From: Calamus simplicifolius | Lineage: Eukaryota > Streptophyta > Magnoliopsida > Arecales > Arecaceae | Reading direction: 5' to 3' | DNA length: 64,000 nt | Assembly: GCA_900491605.1 (NCBI GenBank) | Contig: UESW01004825.1 | Location: forward strand, 62,001 to 126,000 | In this document: in pieces, positions 22,901 through 34,900 of the stretch | Layout of the letters: each line of letters begins with the position of its first letter | How positions within the stretch are numbered: position 1 is the first letter of the stretch | Made by a program: the position numbers and the translations under genes | The notes under the pieces: generated by a model | The model's input: the letters and a program-made list of their open reading frames with translations, nothing else | What the model was told of the DNA's origin: nothing | The model's database searches: none

Positions 22901-25900
22901 CACTTCAAAGGAGTTGAGGAAAAGAAGAAAAGAAGAAAAGCTCAAAAGCCAACCAACTGCAAATCAGGCTTTTCTAAACTTTATTCTTATATTTGATTAT
23001 CTGCTCATTAAGGAGCTTTGTAACTTGAAAAACAATATTTCTATTCTTTGTGTCTAGTTCAATCTGGGGGATTGAACTAGTGGAGGTAGTCTTACCTCGG
23101 TACAAGCTTGGTAAAGCTTGTGTTAGGGTTTTTGTGCTGGTGAGCCCTTGAAAACCAGCTGGGTTCGTTGTGATCCCGGGAAAACAACAAGTTTGAGTTG
23201 TGAGCTTGTAAAACAACTCGGCTGTAATCAAGGAAGATTATAGTGTGGACCCAAGTGAATCTTGGGAGTGGACGTAGGTGTTGGATACACCGAACCACTA
23301 TAAAATCTTTGTGTTTGCCGTGCTTTCATTGACTCTTTCTCTATCTCTTTTATTCACTGCACTTTGTATTTACATTGCATTGCCTTCATTCTCTTAAGCA
23401 AACTATTTAAAAGGCTAATTTTTTAAAGAACCCAATTCACCCCCCCCCCTCTTGGGTTGTCATCTGGGCCAACAATTGGTATCAGAGCTAGTGCTCATTA
23501 GATTTTGATCACACGATCAAGAGCTAAAGATCCAAATGGCAACACAAGTTGGATCATTTGCTGAAGGTCATTCTACGAATAGACCTCCACTGTTTAATGG
23601 TTCAAATTATTCTATTGGAAAGCTAGAATGAGGATATTCATTCAAGCTTCTGATTATGAATTATGGGGTGTTATAATTAATGGACCTAGTACACCCACAC
23701 ATGTTATTGATGGCACTATTGTTCCTAAGCCCGAAAGGGACTGGAATGATAATGATAGGAAGATGGCACAGCTTAATGCTAAAGCCATGAATGTCTTATA
23801 TTGCTCTTTAGATGCTAATGAATTTAATAGAATCTCCACATGTAATTCCGCAAAGGAGATTTGGGATAGATTAGAGGTTACCCATGAGGGTACCAACCAA
23901 GTAAAAGAATCTAAAATTAATATTCTTGTTCATAAATATGAGTTGTTTAGCATGGAACAATCTGAAACCATTGCATGCATGTACACTAGATTTACAGATA
24001 TTGTAAATGGTTTGAAAAGTCTTGGTAAGACATATACTAACTCAGAACTTGTTCGAAAAATTCTTAGGTCATTACCAAGATCATGGGAAGCAAAAATGAC
24101 AGCAATCCAAGAAGCAAAGGACCTCAACACTTTACCCTTAGAGGAGCTTCTAGGATCACTTATGACCCATGAGCTGACTATGAAGCAGCATGTAGAGGAG
24201 GACACAAAGAAGAAGAAAGTGATTGCCCTCAAAGCTGCAAAAGAAGAAGAGCAGCAGTGATGATGATGATGATGATGAAGAGACTGCTCTCTTAGCTAAG
24301 AAATTTAAAAGATTCATGAGGAGAAAGAAACCCTTCCACAAGAAGAAATTTGGAGCAAAGTGGGAAGGAGAAAAGGATAAGAACAAGGACAAGGACAAAG
24401 AAAAAGAGAAAGACCCCTTGACTTGCTATGAGTGTAATAAACCGGGGCACTTTAGGAATGAATGTCCTAAATTGAAGAAAGCCTACAAAAAGAAAAAGAA
24501 GGCTTATGTGGCGACTTGGAGTGATAGCGAGGAATCTTCTTCCGAAGAAGAAGAACAAAAGGAAGTCGCAAATGTATGTTTTATGGCGGACGACAACGAT
24601 GAGGTAAGTTCCGATAACCCTTGCGATGAATTTGCTTTTGATGAACTATTTGATGCTTTTAATGAACTTGTCGCGATTTCAAGGTTTTGAAAAAGAAATA
24701 CAAGATTTTGAAAAATGAAAATTTAACTTTCATTAAAGAAAAGGAAGATCTTAATAATGAAGTTAAGAAACTTAAATCTGAAAATGAAATTTTGGTAAAA
24801 GAAAAGAATTAATTCCAATGAAAATGATAAACTAAGGAAAGAGGTTGAAAAACATAAGAACATAGTTGATAAGTTTACCTTAAGCTCAACTAAATTAGAC
24901 ATGTTATTAAATAGTCAAAAAGCAGTTTTTGACAAAGCCGGATTAGGGTATAACACTTTAAGAAAACAAAAATCACTGAAAAATATTTTTGTGCGTGCTG
25001 GCCAAAGTAATTTTACATGCTTTAAATGTAATCAAAAAGGACATAAATCTTATGAATGTAAAATTCTAAAACCTAATAAAAACTTAAATGTTAAAGGAAG
25101 AAAATATGGGTTCCGAAAGGAACAATTTTTGTTGCTACTAACCATGAAGGACCCAAGAAAGCTTGGGTACCTAAACATAAAGTTTGATATCATTGCAGGA
25201 ATGTCTTGTGGCCAAGAGATCAAAGAGAAAGTGGTATCTTGATAGTGGCTGCTCAAGACATATGACGGGTGACAAAGAAGAATTCATCACCCTTGAAGAA
25301 AAGAAAGGAGGAGTTGTTACATTTGGCGACAATGGCAAAGGCCAAATCTTGGGGTTTGGTAACATTCAAATAACTCCCTCCACATATATTGAAAATGTAC
25401 TTTATGTTGATGGTTTAAAGCATAACTTAATTAGTATAAGCCAATTATGTGACAAAGGTTTTAAAGTATCATTTGAATCTTCTATATGCACAGTAGCTAA
25501 TCCCATTGATAATAGCATTGTTTTTATTGGAAATAGAAATGGCAATGTATACTTGATTGACTTAGACAATTTGTCTACTAATAATCATTGCTTAGTTGCT
25601 AATAATGCTAATATGAATGAGATTGGTTGGTTGTGGCATCGAAGATTAGGTCATGCAAGCACACACCTAATTTCAAAACTAATTAGAATGGATTTAGTAA
25701 AAGGTCTACCTAAAATAGATTTTGAAAATAACAAAATATGTGATGCATGTCAGTTTGGAAAACAAACAAGAAGTTCTTTTAAATCTAAAAATGTTGTTTC
25801 AACTTCTAGGCCATTAGAGCTACTTCACATGGACCTTTTTGGACCAACTAGAACCACAAGTCTAGGAGGAAAGAAATATGGTCTTGTGATAGTAGATGAT

Positions 25901-28900
25901 TACTCTAGATTCACTTGGGTAATGTTTTTAGCTCACAAAGATGAGACTTTCTCGATATTCATGAAATTCTTCAAGAAAGTAACAAATGAGAAAAACACTA
26001 CCATAGTGTCTCTAAGAAGTGATCATGGAACTGAATTTGAAAATCACTTATTTGAAAGTTTTTGCAATGAAAATGGTATTAATCATAATTTTCTGCACCA
26101 AGAACCCCTCAACAAAATGGAGTAGTTGAAAGGAAAAATAGGACTTTAGAAGACATGGCCCGTACCATGCTATGTGAAAGTAAACTCCCGAAATACTTTT
26201 GGGCGGAAGCTATTAACACAGCATGTTACATCCTAAATAGAGCCTTAATAAGACCTATTTTAAAGAAAACACCTTATGAATTATGGCATGATAGAAAACC
26301 CAACATTAAATATTTTCATGCATTTGGTTGTAAATGTTTTGTTCACAATAATGGTAAAAATAATTTAGGCAAATTTGATGCTAAATCTGATGAAGGAATA
26401 TTCTTAGGATATCAACAACTAGTAAAGCATATAGAGTATTTAACAAGAAAACTTTAGTTGTTGAAGAATCCATTCATGTAGTTTTTGATGAATCTTTAGC
26501 AACTCGTTCCGAAAAATTTGATGATGAAGAAGATACAAACTTAATTGAAAAAGATCTTGAAAAATTAAATATTGATGTATCTTCAGATCATGAGCAAGAC
26601 GCTAAAGATAATGATTCACCTAAGGATGATGATACTAACACTAATCATAATGATGTAGATCTACCTAGGGATTGGAGATATGCTTATAGTCACCCTAAGG
26701 AATTGATTATAGGTGATCCATCTCAAGGAATAAGAACTAGATCATCTATGAGAAATATTAGTAATCATCTTGCATTTGTATCACAAATTGAACCTAAAAC
26801 TATTGAAGAAGCTGAAAAAGATAATAATTGGATGTTAGCAATGCAAGAAGAATTAAATCAATTCACTAGAAATAATGTATGGACTTTAGTAGAAAGACCT
26901 AAAAATCATTCTGTTATAGGATCAAAATGGATATTTAGAAATAAACTAGATGAAAATGGCATAGTAATTAGAAACAAAGCTAGATTAGTTGCAAAAGGAT
27001 ATAATCAAGAAGAAGGTATTGATTTTGATGAAACCTTTGCACCAGTAGCTAGATTAGAAGCCATTAGACTATTACTTGCATTTGCATGTCACATGAATTT
27101 TAACTTATTTCAAATGGATGTAAAAAGTGCTTTTCTAAATGGATTATAAATGAAGAAGTATATGTAGAACAACCACCAGGTTTTGAAGATCATGAATTTT
27201 CAAATCACGTTTTTAAATTGCACAAAGCATTATATGGTTTGAAACAAGCACCTAGAGCTTGGTATGATAGATTAAGTAAATTCTTAATTGAAAATGATTT
27301 TATAAGAGGAAATGTTGATAAAACATTATTTTTGAAAAGAAAAGATAAAGATTTATTAGTAGTTCAAATATATGTTGATGATATCATTTTTGGTGCTACT
27401 AACAATCTTCTATGTCAAGAGTTTGCTAAGTTGATGCAGGGCGAATTTGAAATGAGCATGATGGGAGAACTCAATTCTTCCTTGGACTCCAAATCAAACA
27501 AAGCAAAGAGGGAATCTTTATCAACCAAACAAAGTACACAAGAGAAATTCTAAAGAAGTTTGGTATGGAATCAATCAAACCCCTCGGAACACCAATGAGT
27601 CCTTCATGCAAGCTGGACAAAGATGAAGAAGGTAAGAAGGTTGATCAAAAATATTATCGAGGTATAATCGGATCCCTACTTTACTTAACTGCAAGTAGAC
27701 CAGACATAATGTTTGCTGTTTGCTTATGTGCTAGATTTCAGTCTGAACCTAAAGAATCACATTTAATTGCTGTTAAAAGAATACTAAGATACTTAAGTGG
27801 AACAAAAATGTAGGTTTATGGTATTCTAGAGACTCAACATTAAATCTGATTGCATACACTGATTCTGATTATGCTGGATGTAAGTTAGATAGAAAAAGCA
27901 CAAGTGGTGCATGCCAATTCTTAGGAAGTAACTTAATCTCATGGTTTAGCAAAAAGCAAAATTCAGTTGCATTATCAACTACTGAAGCTGAATATGTTGC
28001 AGCTGGAAGTTGCTGTGCTCAAATCCTATGGATTAAGCGACAACTTGAAGACTATGGTATCACACTTGATAAAACACCTATAAGATGTGATAACACAAGT
28101 GCAATTAATCTAACTAAAAATCCAATTCAACATTCTAGAACAAACACATAGAAATTAGATATCATTTTATAAGAGAACATGTTGCAAATAATGAAATATG
28201 TCTTGATTATGTTAATACTGAAGAACAATTAGCTGATATATTTACAAAACCCTTGAGTGAAGAAAGATTCTGTTATCTTAGAGGAGAGTTAGGGATTTGT
28301 GATCCATTAGAATGAATTTGAAACCCCTAAGGAAAGTTTATCTAAAATTCTTTCAAATCCTTGATCTTTAAGGAAATCTTATCTAGAATTCATATCTAAT
28401 TGATCTATTAAATTCCAATGATTATTTTATCAATTTTTAAGATCATTATCCGGACACATTTCAGATTATCTGAAACTTTATGTTTTTGCTCTGAAATGGT
28501 CTCGGAGCCGACTCGGTGAGTATCGGAGTCGACTCCAGGTTTCTACTGAAACTCTTGAGTCGACCCCTTCTCTGCGCGAGTCGACTCCACTTCGGGATAG
28601 TTTTCTGTGACTGTCCGGAGTCGACCCCTCGCTTTGCGGGAGCCGACTCGAAGTGGTCCCAGGTCGATTTATCTAGGGCAGAGTCGACTCGCCGTTCATT
28701 TCTATCGTCTCAATCATCCAAATACTCTCTCCAAAATTTTCCAGACCTTCCAAATCCTCAAAATCCCTGATTAACCCTTCCAATAGATCAATGGCCCCTA
28801 AAACTCGAGGATCTAACCTTGGTGCGGCCGGAGTAAAGAGGAAGAGGGCGGTGAGGAAGACCGTGAGGCGTCCTGTTCGTGAGCCTTCACCGAGCTTGGA

Positions 28901-31900
28901 TTCAACCTCATCCTCTTCGACCCTAGTGCTTCTCCATCTACGGCTCCATCACAGGTAGATAGACTTGCCGATAGAGTGATAACTACCGGGAGGAAAGTAG
29001 ATTTGAATTGTTTGAGGCTGAGGGATTTCTTTGGGAAGGCAGTTGATTGAGATGGGTTGGGAAAAGATTTGCTCTTTAGATTGTCCTACATACCCAGCCC
29101 TTGTCAAGGAATTTTATAAGAATCTATCTAGAGGAGATAATGGACTTGTAAGCATTGTGAGAGGAAATAGAATTTCAGTGACAGTGGATTGCTTTCAGAT
29201 TGTTGGATCTTCCAGTGTCGGAACATCTACATTTTCTTCTGAAGATAGAAGCCCAGCTCTTTCTAGACTGCTTAACAGGGAGATTGTCGGTTTTGAGGAA
29301 GTTTTTGCTAATCAGTTATCCTTAGAATTGAGACTTCTCCACAACATCTGTAGTAGAATCCTTTTCCCAAGATTGGGAGGTTTGATTATGTGTCAGAAAG
29401 AGATATTTTTGTAATGGATGCAATTGTAACGGGTAAACCCATTAACCTTCCTAGCATGATTTTATGGTATATTGCCGACTGTGGAGGTAAGAGAAAATCA
29501 AGTTTGCCCTACGGCATGATTCTTACTAAAATATTTCAAAGCCAAGGGATTGTCATTTCAGATAGTGAGCCTATGAGGAACTTAAGACACACAGATTTTT
29601 ACAGTTTGGCCACTATACATAGAATGGGTTTTGTGAAGAGAAATGGAGATGGGAAAGGAAAGGTTTGATGGATGATAGAGCCGTGGACACTGAGGCACCG
29701 GGACCATCAGTCAGACATTCTTCGCCTGTACCTCCGAGCTCTCCTATTCCTGCTCCTGCCCCTACCCCTGCTCCGTTGTTTGATCATGCATCATCTTCAT
29801 CTGTTGGCTTCACAGAACTTCAGTTAAGGCAGCTTAAAGGCCTTCTTGATGATCAGTCAGATAAGTTAAAATCAGAGTTTGAAAACAAGTTTATGAATCT
29901 CAAGGAAACTCTTTACTCTTTGATGACCGAATCACCAAGATAGAATCAACCCTTAGCAATTCATCTGAGTCTTTAAGTGGAGACCTAAAGAACATATTTG
30001 AAGAACTTAAAGACATCTGCGGAGATGGTGAAACATATGCAAATGCAATGCTGAACTCCAAGATAAAATTTTGACTGCTTGCACTTTTGTTGATGAGACT
30101 GAAGGACTATGTGAAGATACAAACAGATGGAATGAAAAATATAATAGATCATTTGACTAGGATTGTTAGGACTCACTTTTGATGTATTAGATACTTAGTC
30201 CTTACAATGTAATGAAGTTTATATTGTGTTTTACATTTTATACTTTGATGTAATGAAAAGTCTATTTTGAATGTCAATGTAATCTGAGTCTTAATGTATT
30301 TCTTCCTTTTATCAATGAATGAATGATTTTGTTAAATCAAATCTTGAATGAATGAATGAAAATGAATGAATGAATGAATGATTATGTTTGATGCATCTCT
30401 ACCTTTTTGTTGATAACAAAAAAGGGGGAGAGTTTTATAGTTTTACTGTATATGCATATGGGAGAAATTGATTAATCAAATGATATTAAAATGATTGAAT
30501 GAATGAGATAAATAATTGAATGAATGGGATATTTATTTGAGTTTCATAGGGGGAGCTACCTCATTCAGGGGGAGCCTAAGCCTAACTATGAAAATAAAAT
30601 AAATTCTCTAATCAATCATGCATAAACTCAATGTTTTTGTCATCATCAAAAAGGGGAGATTGTTGGGGAGATTGTTGAGAATTTGTTGCCCCAATCTTAT
30701 TGATTTTGATGATTACCAAAAGCCATGAGTATATTAAAAGATGTAATGAGTTTATTTACATAAGAAATGAATTTATTTAGAACAATGAATGAGAATGTTA
30801 AAGTATAACTTTAATCAATTTGAAAGTAACTTCAAGCTCCATGTTTAAGCTTTCAAAAAGAAATTTTATACTTCATATTATAATCAATGAGTTTTTGGAA
30901 CATTTCTTGAATTGATTCCTAATGACAATTTTATTTTATTCAAGTCAAAAATTTGATTTAAAATGAATCTGGAACGAATTTCAAGTCAATCAGAAAATTC
31001 TCTGATTTTTGATACGTTCCGGAGCCGACTCTAGAGTTTCAGAGTCGACTCCACTCAGAATACAGAAATGACTGTCTGTCTCGAGTCGACCCCTGTGATT
31101 TCAGGAGTCGACCCCCGATTCTGTCGAGCCGACTCCATGACTGTGTGAGTCGACTCCGCTCAGACACCAGAGGAGTGTTTTTCTGAGCATTTCGCGAGTC
31201 GACCCCCAACTTTTCATGAGTCGACCCCCGACTGTCAGGAGTCGACACTTTATTTTTGATGAGTCGACCCTTTGACTTTCTGAGTATTTCTATTTTTGGT
31301 ATCACGACTTCGAGCCGACTCGCGGAAAGCAGGAGTCGACTCCAGCAAATCTGGGCGAGATTTTTCCGAATGCCAACTCAGCGTCAACGGTAAGATTTTT
31401 AATCAACGGCTATTTTTCTTTGTTTCTAACGGCTATATTTTTGCAGAATCTATAAATAGAGAAGCCGTTTTCAAATCAAAAAGAACAAATAGAGAGATAT
31501 TCACTTCAAGAGAAAAGAAGAGAAAAATCGAAAAAACAGAGCTTCATTTGAAAAAATCCGTGATTCAAAATAGAGTGAAAGAAAGAGTGCGAAATCAAAG
31601 GAAGCTCCTTCTGTGCTCAAGCTCAACAATCCAAGGAAGCTTCAGAAGAAAATCCAAGAGCTATTCAAGAGCATCTCAAGTGATTTTCAACACTCAAAGA
31701 AAAGAGGAAAAGCTCAAATCAACTCCAACGTACTGTCCGTGAAGAATCCGAGCTGAGGCCCGATTCTACACTTCAAAGGAGTTGAAGAAAAGAAGAAAAG
31801 AAGAAAAGCTCAAAAGCCAACCAACTGCAAATCAGGCTTTTCTAAACTTTATTCTTATATTTGTTTATCTGCTCATTAAGGAGCTTTGTAACTAAAAAAA

Positions 31901-34900
31901 TATTTCTATTCTTTGTGTCTAGTTCAATCTGGGGGATTGAACTAGTGGAGGTAGTCTTACCTCGGTACAAGCTTGGTAAAGCTTGTGTTAGGGTTTTTGT
32001 GCTGGTGAGCCCTTGAAAACCAGCTGGGTTCGTTGTGATCCCGGAAAACAACAAGTTTGAGTTGTGAGCTTGTAAAACAACTCTGCTGTAATCAAGGAAG
32101 ATTATAGTGTGGACCCAAGTGAATCTTGGGAGTGGACGTAGGTGTTGGATACACCGAACCACTATAAAATCTTTGTGTTTGCCGTGCTTTCATTGACTCT
32201 TTCTCTATCTCTGTTTTATTCACTGCACTTTGCATTTACATTGCTATTGCCTTCATTCATCTCGAAGCAAACTACTTTAAAAGGCTAATTTTTTAAAGAA
32301 CCCAATTCACCCCCCCCCCCCCTCTTGGGTTATCATCTGGGCCAACAATATGGCTATGTAGCTTAATGCTACAATATGTTTCATTTTCATTACGAATTTG
32401 ATGGTCTTATAATTCAATCTCAAGAAGCAACACTAGTTATTTTCTTTTTTAATCATTTGATATGGCTATGTAGCTTAATGCTGCAATATCTTTCATTTTC
32501 ATTACGAATTTGATGGTCTTATAATTCAATCTCAAGAAGCAACACTAGTTATTTCATAAACAAGAAGTATTAAATAGCATTCAGAGTAAATGAGTACAAA
32601 ACCATGATGCATGCTGATAAAAACATAAGCAAAAAACCATTTGATCTTCTAATATACATGAACATTTCATACCATTTTTTCTTCAGCTGCAACATCAACT
32701 AAAGAACCATTCATACGCGTATGGGTTTTTTCAAACATTTCCAACCTACTTGGTCGCACCCCATTTGCAGCTTGGGTCTGTAATTAAAAAATTTAGTAAG
32801 AATAAAAGAATACACAACTATAAGGACAGAATTATAAAATAAATTTATATTTTTTGTATTATTAATACCAGTCTGTTGGCCCAGATGGCAACCCAAGAGG
32901 GAGGGTGAATTGGGTTCTTAAAAAATTTAACCTCTTAAAACGATTGGCTTTGGAATACACAAGATTAAGTGCAGGATAAATATTAACAACAAACAAAGAG
33001 ATAGAGAGAGAGAATCAAAATACGACAAACACAAGGATTTTATAGTGGTTCGGTGTATCCAACACCTACGTCCACTCCCAAGTACCACTTGGGTCCACAC
33101 TATAATCTACTAGATTACAGCCGAGTTATTTTACAAGCTCACAACTCAAAACTTGTTGTTTCCCATGGGATCATAACGAACCCAGCTAGTTTTCTAAGCT
33201 CACCAGCACAAAACCCAAACCCAAGCTAATCTAGCTTGACCCGAGGTATACTACCTCCACTAATTCAATCCCCCTGATTGAACTAGCAAAAACAAATGAG
33301 AATAGAGTTTACAATAACAAACAGCTCCTCAAATGAGCAAATATTCAATATAAATAAACAAGGTTAGAAAAGCCTATTTGAAGTAGAGTTGATTTGAGCT
33401 TTTCTCTCTTCTTCTTTTCCTCTTCTCCTTTGAGATGTTGAATCAGGCCTCAGCTCGGATTCTTCACAAAGATTGCAGATGAGAAGTTGGAAAAAAGCAG
33501 GGCTTTTGGCTCTCTCTTTCTTCTTTTGGAAAATCCTTCGATTTTGAACATGAATGCCTTGGATTTCTCTTTGAGCTTTCTGGAGTTGATGGATTTGAAC
33601 TTTAACTCTTTCCTCTTGATTTCTTGCTCAAGACTTCTCGGTTTTTTTCAATTTGTTTTCTCTCTATTTTTTCATCATTTTTTCAAATGGACGGACTCCC
33701 CTTTTATAGATTCTTCTTTTATCCAAGATTAGGTGAAAAACTAGCCATTATTTCTGTCCTTGGATTCCTCCTACACACAAGAAAAGTATCCGTTAGAGAT
33801 TAGGTCAGAAAATATTACCGTTGGAGGCTGTTCTGACACTTTAAAAATCCATTCCTGACAGGTTGGAGTCGGCTCCAACTTTTCAGGTGTCGGCTCCAAG
33901 TCGAGTATCCAAAAATAGAAAGTAAAAGTTCATTGAGGAGTCGGCTCCAAAAAAGTAAGTGTCGGCTCGTCGCATTTGGGAGTTAGCTCGGAAAACTGTA
34001 AGTGTCTGCTCCAGAGTAGTCTAAAAACATGCTTTCTGTTCTCGTATTGGAGTCGACTCCAGAGACTGTAAGTGTCGGCTCCTGAAATCTAGGTGTCAGC
34101 TCCAAAACTATGAGTGTTGACTCCTGACCATGCCAAAAATCAGGAAAGCATCTGATCCGCTATGGGGTCGGCTCCAGACCTTCTAGGTGTCGACTCCAGG
34201 CTCTAAATTTTGAAACATACTTCTGGCAATTGATTCAAAAACGTATTCTTTATCCTTTTTGATTGATCAAATCTTTTTAAGCCCTGAAACACTTGTTAAA
34301 TCTATTAGTAATAAAATTAATATACTCATATCTTTTTATTAATCATCAAAATCAATAATTGGGTCAATAATCTCCCCCTTTTTGATGATTATAAAAACAT
34401 TGAGTATATGCATGAGTAAACAATAGGATTCTTACTCCAATTTTCTCAAATGTTTGTCCCTCACATAAGCTCCCCCTGAATGAGGTAGCTCCCCCTATGA
34501 TGTTCAATTTAACAATTGTTCTTCCTTTTAACAGAAAATTTTATGTTTGATACCAATTTTAATTGCCTCTCCTTATGTGCAGTTAATTAGATACCAATAA
34601 ATTAAGCTTAATTGAGCTTACTTGATCCAATGCATATACAAAAGCTAAATATTTCTCCCCTCTTTTTGTTTTACATTCAATGCATATACGATTAGGAAAT
34701 GCTTACATAACTCTCCCCCTTTTTTGTAATCAACAAAAAGATCAAGAAGGGTTAAGTAAAATGACAAAATTGATATATTTTTTAAGGATCAAAAGATATT
34801 CATTAAGTATAAGATAAGTTCATTACATCAAAAGTCAAATATTACAACATGAAATTTACTATATCAAACATCAAGCTATACATCATTACATTAAAGCTTC

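Larger units (their letters stand above)
21819..32347 (+). mobile_element. Copia-2: complete SIRE-like Ty1/copia retrotransposon
   Basis: 5' LTR 21,819-23,474, primer-binding site, gag, pol, an extra 3' ORF, polypurine tract and 3' LTR 30,661-32,347. It is flanked by the 5-base target duplication atatg (21,814-21,818 and 32,348-32,352). Length is 10,529 bases. The order protease-integrase-RT-RNase H defines Ty1/copia; the long gag with two zinc knuckles, the size and the ORF after pol fit the SIRE/Maximus lineage. The coding parts carry about ten single-base frameshifts. Confidence 0.95.

Noticed and set aside
28516..28770. Frame of 84 codons between pol and the 3' ORF
   Set aside because: Built of the GTCGAC motif array; not conserved in frame in Copia-3.
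31296..31742. Frame of 148 codons in the Copia-2 3' LTR
   Set aside because: LTR sequence; the corresponding 5' LTR has only a short frame (22,681-22,917), so it is not conserved.
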